IMG/VR virus record: IMGVR_UViG_3300028550_003449
Span: 1-32,652 of that record
Length of the DNA: 32,652 nucleotides
From: a virus
Reading direction: 5' to 3' (one strand)
This document shows positions 1 to 7,352 of the stretch, in pieces (position 1 is the stretch's first letter; each line of letters starts with the position of its first letter). The position numbers and the translations under genes are program-made. Below the pieces are notes generated by a model that had not been told where the DNA came from, searched no databases, and was given only the letters and a program-made list of their open reading frames with translations.

Positions 1-99
1 ACAAAACACAAACTCAGAATATAATAAAGCTATATATAATTGGCTAGGTAATACGATTGTTTGGAATACTGAAAACGATCAAACATATATCAATGATGG
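1..99. repeat. Terminal direct repeat, left copy
   Basis: The first 99 bases are identical to bases 32554-32652. The portal reading frame continues without a break from the right copy into the left one, so this is an overlap of a circular map rather than two copies of a gene. The odd length of 99 is typical of a k-mer overlap left by an assembler on a circular contig. Real phage ends are not shown by it. Confidence 0.95.
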
Positions 100-1342
100 G
101 TATAGAAAAAATGCAACTGTTTACTCATTAGTTAATATTATAGCTAAGGCGGCGTCGGGGATCCCATTTAACATATATGAAAAGGTAAACGATAAAAGTT
201 ATAAGAAATATAAGGCGATGACTAGCGGGGTTATTGATGCCAATGTTATGTATAAAGCTAAAATGCTAAAAAAAGACGCCTTAGTTGAAGTTGAGCATAC
301 TGAATTACAAAAATTATTAGATCGACCAAACCCAGCTCAATCGTATGCTACATGGATAGGCGAGTTAGTAGCATTCGGAAAACTAACAGGAAACCGATAT
401 ATATACGGAATAGGACCAGAAACAGGCGATAATATAAACAAATACACTGAGCTTTATGTAATGCCAAGCCAGATTATGGAAATAAATTCAGGCGGTATAA
501 TGAAACCAGTGGAATCCTATACCATTGAATATAATGGGACTGTACACATACCAGCGGAGCAAATATGCCATATAAGTGATTTTAATCCTTTTTATGATGG
601 TACTGGCTCTCATTTATACGGACAATCCCCATTAAAAGCGGGATTAAGGGCCATGACAACTAATAATGAAGCAGTCGAAACAGGCGTAAAATACTTACAG
701 AATCAAACATCGAGAGGGATTTTAATGAGTGAAGAGGGGGATCTAAATGAGGTCCAAGCTCAACAATTAAAAGATAAATTTAAACAACAACACCAAGGAA
801 CTAAAAATGCTGGGGATATTATTATTACTCCTAAAAAATTATCTTGGGTTAATTTTGGATTAAATGCTTCAGATCTTAGCTTAATAGAGCAATACAACGC
901 ATCAATTAAAGATTTATGTAATATTTATAATGTACCCGTTCAGTTACTTAATAATACTGAGGGATCTACTTATAATAACATGAAGGAAGCTAAAAAGGCA
1001 TTATATCAAAATTGTGTTATTCCTGAGCTTATTAAAATACAAGATGAGTTAAATAGGTGGTTAACACCTAAATATGGGGAGAATTTATGTATTGAATATG
1101 ATTTTAGTGTTATTCCTGAGCTACAAGAGGAGGCGGACAAGATAGTTGATCAAATGTCGAAAGCATGGTGGCTAACACCAAATGAAAAGAGAGCGGCCAT
1201 GAGCTATGGAGCTGATGAGGATAATCCAATATTAAATGAGTATTTTATTCCAGCAAACTTAATCCCAGCATCTGAGGAGCCAATTGATATGCCAGATCCT
1301 GAGCCAATTAGAGTGGATATTAACGAGGAAATTAATGAATAA
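2..1342 (+). CDS. HK97-family portal protein (main part; 5' end lies at 32507)
   Basis: The frame is open from base 2 and ends with TAA at 1340-1342. Its true start is ATG 32507 across the circular junction, giving 462 residues in all. An internal Met at 218 is residue 89 and should not be taken as the start. The sequence has features expected of HK97/lambda-type portals: an N-terminal stretch ending in AxGIPFNIYE-type residues, then RPNP followed by GNRYIYG, and a long C-terminal stem/clip region. The portal forms the dodecameric ring at the capsid vertex through which terminase pumps DNA. It follows terL directly and its stop overlaps the start of the minor head gene (TAATG). The family call is made by reading, not by search. 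Confidence 0.93.
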   Translation, partial: QNTNSEYNKAIYNWLGNTIVWNTENDQTYINDGYRKNATVYSLVNIIAKAASGIPFNIYEKVNDKSYKKYKAMTSGVIDANVMYKAKMLKKDALVEVEHTELQKLLDRPNPAQSYATWIGELVAFGKLTGNRYIYGIGPETGDNINKYTELYVMPSQIMEINSGGIMKPVESYTIEYNGTVHIPAEQICHISDFNPFYDGTGSHLYGQSPLKAGLRAMTTNNEAVETGVKYLQNQTSRGILMSEEGDLNEVQAQQLKDKFKQQHQGTKNAGDIIITPKKLSWVNFGLNASDLSLIEQYNASIKDLCNIYNVPVQLLNNTEGSTYNNMKEAKKALYQNCVIPELIKIQDELNRWLTPKYGENLCIEYDFSVIPELQEEADKIVDQMSKAWWLTPNEKRAAMSYGADEDNPILNEYFIPANLIPASEEPIDMPDPEPIRVDINEEINE

Positions 1343-3078
1343 TGCCAAAACCAACAACAGGCGAATCAAGGAGACATTTTATAGCTAGATGCGTTATAGA
1401 CGATGAGGCAAGATCTGATTTTCCAGATGCTGACCAACGAATTGCTTTTTGTTATTCCCAATATGAAAACAAAGCTGAAACAATTTTAATAAAAAATGCT
1501 TTAGATAATAAGTATTTAAACGCTTTTGATAAACAGGTTGATACTATTGAGGATAAAAACATTAAGGAATTAACTAAATATTATCAAAAAAACTATAATG
1601 AAGGAATTAAAAACTATTTAGAATATGGCGTTACTAAGTGGGAATCATTATTTACAAATAATTCATTAGAAAAGGAATATCAAAAAATGTATATATCAAT
1701 AGGCAATCATATTGCTCAATGGTATTTTAGAATATTTAAAACATATATAAGCAAAGCGGATTCAAAACCTTATAGGACCGAATGGGAAAAATCTTTTGCT
1801 AATTATGGCGGTCAGGTTGCGGCTACTAATGTCACAGGGGTTTCAAATACAGCCAGAAAAACACTAATAAAGATTACTCAACAATTAATGAGGGATCCAG
1901 AGTTTATGATATTAGGAGAGAGAGAGAAGGCGAGAATATTAAGATCAAAATTCAATCATTATAGTAAATTTCAAGCAGAGAGATTAGTTAGAACTGAAAG
2001 CACTAGAGCGGCCAATTTTGCGGCTGAAAAAAGCGCCAAAACATTATTCTCTGAAGATGATTTGTCAAAAAGATGGTTGACCATTATGGATGGTCGAGAG
2101 CGCCCATGGCATCAAGCGGCTAACGGGCAAACAGTACCAATGTCACAAAATTTTATTGTTGGTGGTGAGGAAATGCCACGACCTGGAGAGGGATCAGCTA
2201 GAAATGTTATTAATTGTAGATGTCGAATTTTACCAATACCAGTCGAGGGCGCTATTCCAGTAACTGAGCTGGATAATATTGGTGTTAGTTTAGGCAGAAA
2301 CAGATTAGAGGATTTTAGTTTAAATGGCTTATCCAATACAGTTGAGGAAATGATTGTTAGTGTAGCTAATCGCCAAGTAACTGAAAAAATATCCCAAAAA
2401 GAATTAATGCGCCCAGATAATTGGGATGATATTGTTAAAGGTGCCAAGGTAAACGATGATTATTTAGAATTATTAACTGAAAAACCTAGATTAATTAGGA
2501 CAACTGGAAGATCCGAACAAAGGGGTTTGAGTATTAAAATAAATACTGAAAGGTATTCAGAGGGAATGATTGATTCAATTTTATCTCACGAAATTGGTCA
2601 TTTAATACACACACAAAGGGGTTGGATAACTGAATGGAGTGTTAATCCACTTATTAACGATTTATTTATAAAACATAGGAAAGTTTTTGGTGCTAATTTA
2701 AGGGGTGCAAAAAGGGTGGCACATCAAAAAAGATTTAAAGAATTGTTTGGAAATGGTAGCGGACCAGGTGCGTGGAATTTAGATGAATTTAATGAATTAA
2801 GAAAAAAATTTCCTAAACTTTCAAACAGACAATTTAAGGAAAAATACATGGACATTTCCGATTATATGGGATCAATTACAAAAGAACAAATAGGTTTTGG
2901 GCATGGAAAGTCGTATTATAGAACAAAAAATTGGCAAATGTTCGAAATGTTTGCTCACATAATGGAAAATAAATACGCTAAAAATGAAGTGTTTGAATAT
3001 TTATACCCAAAATTATATAAGGAGGGGATTGAAATGTTAGATAAATTAATATTAGAGTATAAAAATATAAAGCCATAA
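1342..3078 (+). CDS. MuF-like minor head protein with C-terminal zincin metallopeptidase domain
   Basis: The 578-residue protein has three parts. Residues 1-45 form a short module (MPKPTTGESRR ... CYSQY) often seen at the start of structural proteins in this phage group. Residues about 70-300 are a phage Mu F/SPP1 gp7-like head morphogenesis domain, with RLVRTESTR at 214-222 and the closing NCRC at 291-294. Residues about 380-578 contain HEIGH at 416-420, the HExxH zinc and catalytic motif of zincins, followed by a second conserved block (FGHGKSYY at 519-526, EMFAHIMEN at 535-543) that could supply the third zinc ligand, perhaps E535. MuF proteins sit at the portal inside the head, and some carry C-terminal enzyme or toxin domains that may be injected with the DNA. 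An injected peptidase is therefore possible, but a head-maturation role is not excluded. It overlaps the portal stop by one base. Confidence 0.88.
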   Translation: MPKPTTGESRRHFIARCVIDDEARSDFPDADQRIAFCYSQYENKAETILIKNALDNKYLNAFDKQVDTIEDKNIKELTKYYQKNYNEGIKNYLEYGVTKWESLFTNNSLEKEYQKMYISIGNHIAQWYFRIFKTYISKADSKPYRTEWEKSFANYGGQVAATNVTGVSNTARKTLIKITQQLMRDPEFMILGEREKARILRSKFNHYSKFQAERLVRTESTRAANFAAEKSAKTLFSEDDLSKRWLTIMDGRERPWHQAANGQTVPMSQNFIVGGEEMPRPGEGSARNVINCRCRILPIPVEGAIPVTELDNIGVSLGRNRLEDFSLNGLSNTVEEMIVSVANRQVTEKISQKELMRPDNWDDIVKGAKVNDDYLELLTEKPRLIRTTGRSEQRGLSIKINTERYSEGMIDSILSHEIGHLIHTQRGWITEWSVNPLINDLFIKHRKVFGANLRGAKRVAHQKRFKELFGNGSGPGAWNLDEFNELRKKFPKLSNRQFKEKYMDISDYMGSITKEQIGFGHGKSYYRTKNWQMFEMFAHIMENKYAKNEVFEYLYPKLYKEGIEMLDKLILEYKNIKP

Positions 3079-3080
3079 TT

Positions 3081-3266
3081 ATGATAAACAATTTAATTGA
3101 CGAATATATTGTTCAATTTCCAAAAACAGGGTTTCCAATGCAATTATTATATGCATACGGAGAGGATCAAACTGTTGTTATATTAAAAGAGAGAGAAGGG
3201 CGCCAAATAAAATGGATTATTGCTGATAAGGATGTTAGAGACGGCGGTGAATTTATATATGTTTAA
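3081..3266 (+). CDS. Small hypothetical protein in head module
   Basis: 61 residues, starting 2 bp after the minor head gene and so probably translated with it. It is a mixed, charged, soluble-looking sequence with no signal peptide or membrane segment. The pattern TVVILKEREGRQIKWII suggests beta strands. Short proteins at this position between MuF and the prohead protease are common in related phages, but I know no function. Confidence 0.7.
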   Translation: MINNLIDEYIVQFPKTGFPMQLLYAYGEDQTVVILKEREGRQIKWIIADKDVRDGGEFIYV

Positions 3267-3273
3267 TTTTTAG

Positions 3274-3281
3274 TAATTTTG
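3274..3281 (+). promoter_or_regulatory. TAnnTTTG -7 box before prohead protease
   Basis: TAATTTTG lies 15 bases before the protease ATG, in a short gap after the 61-aa gene. It fits the Bacteroidetes -7 consensus. No clear -33 TTG is visible at the usual spacing. Confidence 0.45.
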
Positions 3282-3296
3282 TAAAAAAGTATAATT

Positions 3297-3974
3297 ATGG
3301 ATTTTATTTATAAAGCGGCTCCAATTGATGGGGATTTAATGGATTTTGATGAGAAAAATAATATTGTAAAAGGTTACGGATCTTTTTTCGATAATAAAGA
3401 CAGCGACCAGGATATTATAAGAAAGGGAGCATATTTAAAAACCATTAAAGAAAATGGCGAGAGAGTTAAGTATTTATATCAGCATGATATGATGCAACCA
3501 ATTGGAAAAATGAAGGAGCTTTATGAGGACCAAAAGGGGTTAGTATTTGTTGCTGAAATTCCAAAAACTCAATTAGGTACAGATGTTATTGAGCTTATGA
3601 AAGCTGGAGTAATAACAGAGAATAGTGTTGGTATTATGCCAATAGTAAAGGAAATGAAATCCGATTACAGAGAAATAAGAGAGGTTAAACTATATGAAAT
3701 TAGCGCTGTAACTCTAGCGGCAAACGATCAAGCAAAAATCCTGGATGTAAAAGGATTACATAATATAGATCAAGTTTACAAAAGATATGATAATATATGT
3801 AAACTACTAAGAAAAGGCAATATTTCTGACGATATGGGATATGCCTTAGAAAGCGAAATACTCAAACTAAAAACATATTTCATTAATGCCACTCAGCCAG
3901 CCATTGAGGTTACTGAGCCGACTGTAAAGATGTCCCAGGTTGATATTTATAAATACTTAATTAACAAACTTTAA
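3297..3974 (+). CDS. Prohead protease, HK97 gp4-like (peptidase U35)
   Basis: 225 residues. The HK97-type prohead protease pattern is clear: VKGYGSFFDN near residues 24-33, YQHD with candidate catalytic His63, ITENSVGI with candidate nucleophile Ser110, and LYEIS with Glu134 as a possible third member. This enzyme removes the N-terminal scaffold (delta) domain of the capsid protein during maturation and then digests itself. It lies directly upstream of the major capsid gene, as expected. The C-terminal 70 residues are helical and probably guide packing into the prohead. Confidence 0.93.
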   Translation: MDFIYKAAPIDGDLMDFDEKNNIVKGYGSFFDNKDSDQDIIRKGAYLKTIKENGERVKYLYQHDMMQPIGKMKELYEDQKGLVFVAEIPKTQLGTDVIELMKAGVITENSVGIMPIVKEMKSDYREIREVKLYEISAVTLAANDQAKILDVKGLHNIDQVYKRYDNICKLLRKGNISDDMGYALESEILKLKTYFINATQPAIEVTEPTVKMSQVDIYKYLINKL

Positions 3975-3991
3975 AAAAATTCATTATTAAA

Positions 3992-5191
3992 ATGGAAGAA
4001 AATGTAAAAAAACAGCTAGATCAGTTAGGCGATATTATAGACGCTAAACTTGAGAAAGCTCATGGACAGGCAGTCGAATCAGCGACTGGCAAGGCAGACG
4101 ATGCCCTTAAGGGAGAAATCGCAAACCTAACACAAAAATTCACTGACAGAATGGATGCTATTGAAGTATCTAGCAAAAAAAGATTTGAAGCTAATAAAAT
4201 AGAAGATAAATCATTTGCTGGAAACTTAACAAAAGCTATCAGCGAGGGTGCTTTAGAATCAATGAGAAACGGATCTAGTAGATCATCATCTTTTGAAATT
4301 AAAGCGGATATGACTGTTGCGGCTGACTTTACTGGTGCGGTTATCCCACCACAAAGAGTGCCAGGATACAAATTTGATCCTACAACATACCAAAACATAA
4401 GAAACTTAATCCCAATTGGTTCAACTAATTCGGATGTGGTTAAATATGTTAAAGAAAGTGGTTATAATAATGCGGCGGCTCCAACTGCGGAGGGTGCGGC
4501 ATTGCCACAATCTGACTTTGATATGACGGCTGTAGATGCTAACGTACAGAAAATAGGTACTTACTTAAGAATTTCTGACGAAATGCTACATGACACGCCT
4601 CAAATCACTAGCTATTTATCAGCTAGAGTGCCAGCTAAACTAATGGAGGTTGAAGATGACCAAATTTTAGGCGGAAATGGTACATCACCTAATCTTAATG
4701 GTTTAGTAACTGCATCGTCTGACTTTGATGTTTCATCGGCTGGTAAATTTTACCAATCAGTTGAAGCGGCTAACCAGTTTGACGTTTTAGTTGCGGCTCT
4801 TAACCAGTTAACAATTGCTAACTATAGAGCTGATTATATTATGCTTAATCCTACTGATTTCCATAAGATCCTATTATTAAAAGATACTACGAACAACTAT
4901 CTTAAGGATCAAGTTTATCAAGGGTTACAACCTAACTTTTTAGGAACTCCAATCGCTGTTAATAACGAGATTACAGCGGGGACATTCTTAGTAGGAAACT
5001 TTGCTCAAGCGGCTCAATTATGGGTTAGAGATAACGTATCTATTGAGTTCTTTACTCAAGACGGAATCAACGTAAGAGAAGGGTTTGTTACTGTAAGAGT
5101 AATGGAAAGAGTTGCACTAGCGACTTATTTACCAAATGGAATTATAAATGGAACTTTCTCAACTGCAATAGCAGCACTAGAAACTCCGTAA
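3992..5191 (+). CDS. Major capsid protein, HK97 gp5-like fold
   Basis: 399 residues. Residues 1 to about 104 are charged and coiled-coil-like, matching the delta/scaffold domain. A likely maturation cut lies near Lys104 (SFEIK followed by ADMT), close to the place where HK97 gp5 is cut, and is followed by TGAVIPPQR, a usual start of the mature capsid domain. Later blocks include the TAEGAALPQSDF region, GTYLRISDEML, DDQILGGNGTSPNLNG and MLNPTDFHKI, all typical of HK97-type capsid proteins. It is followed by a strong terminator, consistent with high expression. Confidence 0.96.
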   Translation: MEENVKKQLDQLGDIIDAKLEKAHGQAVESATGKADDALKGEIANLTQKFTDRMDAIEVSSKKRFEANKIEDKSFAGNLTKAISEGALESMRNGSSRSSSFEIKADMTVAADFTGAVIPPQRVPGYKFDPTTYQNIRNLIPIGSTNSDVVKYVKESGYNNAAAPTAEGAALPQSDFDMTAVDANVQKIGTYLRISDEMLHDTPQITSYLSARVPAKLMEVEDDQILGGNGTSPNLNGLVTASSDFDVSSAGKFYQSVEAANQFDVLVAALNQLTIANYRADYIMLNPTDFHKILLLKDTTNNYLKDQVYQGLQPNFLGTPIAVNNEITAGTFLVGNFAQAAQLWVRDNVSIEFFTQDGINVREGFVTVRVMERVALATYLPNGIINGTFSTAIAALETP

Positions 5192-5211
5192 TAATCACCA
5201 TTATTATAATT

Positions 5212-5238
5212 AAAGGGGTATTTATTACCCCTTTTTTT
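5212..5238 (+). terminator. Intrinsic terminator after major capsid gene
   Basis: Stem AAAGGGGTA / TACCCCTTT (9 bp) with a 5-base loop, running into a T7 tract. It ends the head operon 20 bp after the capsid stop. Confidence 0.9.
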
Positions 5239-5282
5239 ATGGAGTAAAGTGAAATAAACATAAAAATAAATACAAAATATTC

Positions 5283-5312
5283 TTTGTAATTGAAAAAAAA
5301 GTTTTATATTTG
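5283..5312 (+). promoter_or_regulatory. Bacteroidetes-type promoter (TTTG-N18-TATATTTG)
   Basis: TTTG at 5283-5286 and TATATTTG at 5305-5312 match the -33 and -7 elements of Bacteroidetes primary sigma promoters, with 18-base spacing. It lies between the capsid terminator and a 64-aa gene. The leader that follows ends in three AAAC repeats just before ATG 5354. A near-identical arrangement occurs at 30494-30523. Confidence 0.72.
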
Positions 5313-5353
5313 TATTATAATTGCAATGAAGCAGTTAGGCAAACAAACAAACA

Positions 5354-5548
5354 ATGAAACATTTAATTTTAAACAATGGTAAATTCTTAAAAAAGAGCTT
5401 TTCAATTATGGGTATGATTATACCACAATTTTCTAACTCTTCAGAAGCTCAACAATTTAATAGTATTAACGATGCTCAATTAGAATTAAACAAGATACCT
5501 AATGGCAATAGAGATATGAGAATAGTATTGGATTTAAATTCTATATAA
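5354..5548 (+). CDS. Small hypothetical protein, monocistronic unit after capsid
   Basis: 64 residues, basic N-terminus (MKHLILNNGKFLKKSF) and a polar C-terminal half. It has its own promoter at 5283-5312 and a hairpin terminator at 5555-5577, so it appears to form a single-gene transcription unit. No membrane segment or domain is recognised. The strong signals suggest substantial expression. I cannot assign a function. Confidence 0.68.
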   Translation: MKHLILNNGKFLKKSFSIMGMIIPQFSNSSEAQQFNSINDAQLELNKIPNGNRDMRIVLDLNSI

Positions 5549-5554
5549 AACTAA

Positions 5555-5577
5555 CGGGGGTGTAAAAACCCCCTTTT
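5555..5577 (+). terminator. Short hairpin terminator after 64-aa gene
   Basis: GGGGGT / ACCCCC stem with a 6-base loop followed by four T. The T tract is short, so termination may be partial. Confidence 0.6.
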
Positions 5578-5589
5578 AAAAACTTAGAT

Positions 5590-5703
5590 ATGTTTGATAT
5601 GTATAAAAAATTCTTAAAACAAGGTCCTAACAACTGGATGTGGCTTATAGCAATTCATGTAGTTGTTTATTCAATAATATTAATACTAATAATAGATTTT
5701 TAA
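5590..5703 (+). CDS. 37-aa single-pass membrane protein
   Basis: ATG 5590 to TAA 5701-5703. The first 16 residues are polar and basic (MFDMYKKFLKQGPNNW). The rest is one hydrophobic helix (MWLIAIHVVVYSIILILII) ending in DF. It stands at the head of four tightly packed tiny genes. Possible roles include superinfection exclusion or interference with a host membrane target, but this is only inference from size and topology. Confidence 0.6.
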   Translation: MFDMYKKFLKQGPNNWMWLIAIHVVVYSIILILIIDF

Positions 5704-5705
5704 TT

Positions 5706-5843
5706 ATGGCAAATAAAGAAAAATTTTTACACAATATAAATAAAGCCAAAAGGCAAAGAGAAAACCAAAGGCAATTATTAGAGCAAAAATTCATGAATAC
5801 TTTTAATCCATTCAATACAGCTAACTTAAAAGAAGATGCATAA
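5706..5843 (+). CDS. 45-aa basic hypothetical protein
   Basis: Starts at ATG 5706, two bases after the previous stop (TAATTATGG). A longer frame from 5640 exists but would lie inside the membrane protein gene in another frame, so I reject that start. The product is helical and rich in Lys, Arg and Gln (NKAKRQRENQRQLLEQKF). Function unknown. The next gene starts eight bases before its end. Confidence 0.6.
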   Translation: MANKEKFLHNINKAKRQRENQRQLLEQKFMNTFNPFNTANLKEDA

Positions 5844-5985
5844 AGACAACGTAAAGCACTTAATAGCCGGTTTAATGCTATTTATGGCGGTAAGGGTCAT
5901 ATTACTATACTCCGACTTTTTAACATCCACTATACTAACTATTTTCGCAATATCAGTATTAACAAATGAAACGGAAAATGATTGA
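5836..5985 (+). CDS. 49-aa membrane protein, probably two helices
   Basis: ATG 5836 to TGA 5983-5985, overlapping the previous gene by 8 bases. Hydrophobic stretches are HLIAGLMLFMAVRVILLY and STILTIFAISVL with a short YSDF turn and an acidic tail (NETEND). The overlap at both ends supports it as a real coupled gene. Function unknown. Confidence 0.58.
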   Translation: MHKDNVKHLIAGLMLFMAVRVILLYSDFLTSTILTIFAISVLTNETEND

Positions 5986-6106
5986 TATTGATGATATAGT
6001 GCAAAGCTCAATTGATCCATTATTATGGGAAAAATTGCCAGCTATTAAAAAATTAAATGTACTTCAAAAATTAACTGAGATTGAAAAAATAATATATTCA
6101 CAATAA
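5966..6106 (+). CDS. 46-aa hypothetical protein
   Basis: ATG 5966 lies 20 bases before the previous stop, and the gene ends with TAA 6104-6106. The product is amphipathic and helical (IQSSIDPLLWEKLP-type pattern, then KLNVLQKLTEIEKII). It is the last gene of the tiny-gene cluster; a terminator follows 42 bases later. Function unknown. Confidence 0.55.
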   Translation: MKRKMIDIDDIVQSSIDPLLWEKLPAIKKLNVLQKLTEIEKIIYSQ

Positions 6107-6147
6107 TTTTGTTTTTAAATTTGTTTGTTTGAATCCTGTGAATGTTG

Positions 6148-6179
6148 AAAACCGATTATTAATTTAGTCGGTTTTTTTT
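6148..6179 (+). terminator. Intrinsic terminator after tiny-gene cluster
   Basis: AAAACCGA / TCGGTTTT 8-bp stem with a 12-base loop, running into a T tract. It separates the tiny genes from the nuclease-like gene. Confidence 0.85.
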
Positions 6180-6192
6180 ATATATTGACATA

Positions 6193-6573
6193 GTGAACGA
6201 CAACCAAAAGGGATGTTATGCAGAGTATATTTTTTGCACTATGGCTATGGAGCAAAATTTTAACGTCTGTATGCCGCTTTTAGGAGCTTCTCACTATGAT
6301 TGTATCGTTGAGAAAAAAGGCAAACTCTTTAAGATCCAAATTAAGTTTATAAGCAAAGACAGAATTAAAAGTAATTATAATCGTTACTCAGAGCAATGCG
6401 TTTTAAGAAGTTCAGGGCGATACTATAAAAAAGAGTATGTAGATTTTTTCGCCTTATATCACCAGCAATTAAATGGATTTTTTATAATACCAAATATTGA
6501 GCAAAAAACAATAAGAATTAGGGCCGATGGTATTTATAAAGAAAATTTCAATAACTTTGACCTGATTTCATAA
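6193..6573 (+). CDS. PD-(D/E)XK nuclease-like protein
   Basis: 126 residues starting at GTG 6193. An ATG-initiated form would start at residue 17 and lose the first conserved acid. The pattern is that of small PD-(D/E)XK proteins: Glu11 in CYAEYIF, Asp36 in SHYDCIVE, then Gln49 and Lys51 in KIQIK, with an aromatic-rich tail. Such proteins include restriction-like endonucleases and Holliday junction resolvases. Here Q49 replaces the usual acid of the ExK pair, as in several families that use QxK. It sits alone between two terminators within the structural region, so an accessory role such as host DNA attack, anti-defence or packaging-linked cleavage is possible. Confidence 0.65.
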   Translation: MNDNQKGCYAEYIFCTMAMEQNFNVCMPLLGASHYDCIVEKKGKLFKIQIKFISKDRIKSNYNRYSEQCVLRSSGRYYKKEYVDFFALYHQQLNGFFIIPNIEQKTIRIRADGIYKENFNNFDLIS

Positions 6574-6581
6574 ATAAGTTA

Positions 6582-6620
6582 AGGCGCTACTAGATTAAAA
6601 ACTTAGTGGCGCTTTTTTTT
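6582..6620 (+). terminator. Intrinsic terminator after nuclease-like gene
   Basis: AGGCGCTACTA pairs with TAGTGGCGCTT through an 11-bp stem with two wobble pairs, followed by a T tract. It insulates the accessory island from the connector operon. Confidence 0.88.
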
Positions 6621-6636
6621 TATCTTTACATAAAAT
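6621..6636 (+). promoter_or_regulatory. Module promoter motif, copy 1 (connector operon)
   Basis: TATCTTTACATAAAAT lies directly after a terminator T tract and 8 bases before the first connector-operon ATG. It differs at one base from copies at 18307-18322 and 32482-32497, each of which precedes the first gene of a structural block. Confidence 0.6.
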
Positions 6637-6643
6637 AAGTATC

Positions 6644-6853
6644 ATGAAAATAAAACTTTTAACATCAATTTCTAAAGAAGGTCGTAATTATAAAGAGGGC
6701 GATATAATAGAGATTAACGAATCTAATTTATCAAAATGGATTTCAATGGGTTGGGGTGAAGCTATTGCAAAAAAAGAAGCAAAGCTAAAAAAAGAAACTA
6801 AGGAGCTAAAAATTGATTCAAAAGAAACCAAAAATGAGACAAGTAAAGATTAA
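6644..6853 (+). CDS. Small conserved head-tail region protein
   Basis: 69 residues. The N-terminal half (MKIKLLTSISKEGRNYKEGD then IIEINESNLSKWISMGWGEA) resembles short SH3-like proteins that often precede the head-tail adaptor gene in Bacteroidetes phages. The C-terminal third is a Lys/Glu-rich helix. It is the first gene of the connector operon and overlaps the adaptor gene. Confidence 0.7.
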   Translation: MKIKLLTSISKEGRNYKEGDIIEINESNLSKWISMGWGEAIAKKEAKLKKETKELKIDSKETKNETSKD

Positions 6854-7352
6854 TTCCATAACAGGAAGCGAAATTGTAACTTCAACAGATTTAAAGCTAT
6901 ACGCTAGAATTGAAACATCAGCGGATGACACTATTATAGCTCGACAGATAACACAATCAAGGATTTGGTGTGAAAATTATATATCCAGGGACATTGTAGC
7001 AAAAAATAGATCTTATTATTTAGATGCAACTGAAGGAATATTTAGCATTCCATTTGGTCCTGTTAGCTCAATAGTTAGTATTCATGCGAATGGTGTTGCG
7101 GTTACACATACAAATATAGGTTTAGATAAGGAAACAATTGAGCTTGATGGTGGCCCAGCGATTAAGGTTACTGTTGTTTATATAACAGAGGGATTAAATG
7201 ATTCTTTACTACAACAGGCAATTTTACAATTAGCCGCTACATATTATGAGAATAGATCCGATTTTATTAGTGGTGATGAGAATAATGCCTCAGATTTAAT
7301 CCCTACAGATGTTAGGGATATTTTAAATTCATACAAAACAATGTTTTTATAA
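6834..7352 (+). CDS. Head-tail connector/adaptor, HK97 gp6-like
   Basis: 172 residues from ATG 6834; an in-frame ATG at 6813 would add seven residues that look like translated neighbour sequence, so I prefer 6834. The pattern TSTDLKLYARIETSADDTII, then AxIWCENYISRDI, a YYLDA-FSIPFGPVSSI strand region and a C-terminal LLQQAILQLAATYYENR helix is typical of gp6-like/phiE125 gp8-like adaptor proteins. This protein forms the ring under the portal. Its stop overlaps the next start. Confidence 0.88.
   Translation: MRQVKINSITGSEIVTSTDLKLYARIETSADDTIIARQITQSRIWCENYISRDIVAKNRSYYLDATEGIFSIPFGPVSSIVSIHANGVAVTHTNIGLDKETIELDGGPAIKVTVVYITEGLNDSLLQQAILQLAATYYENRSDFISGDENNASDLIPTDVRDILNSYKTMFL

Noticed and set aside
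2112-2447. Minus-strand open frames (also near 4060, 11074, 18322, 19465, 30006, 32014)
   Set aside because: All lie inside well-supported + strand genes, have low-complexity or biased translations and no signals of their own. They are shadows of the real genes.
5640-5705. Upstream start giving a 67-aa protein ending at 5843
   Set aside because: It would overlap the 37-aa membrane protein gene in another frame. ATG 5706, two bases after that gene's stop, is a better start.
6116-6123. TAAATTTG box before the nuclease-like gene
   Set aside because: No -33 element at acceptable spacing, and a terminator lies between it and the gene at 6193. It could only make a transcript of about 50 bases; chance in AT-rich DNA is likelier.
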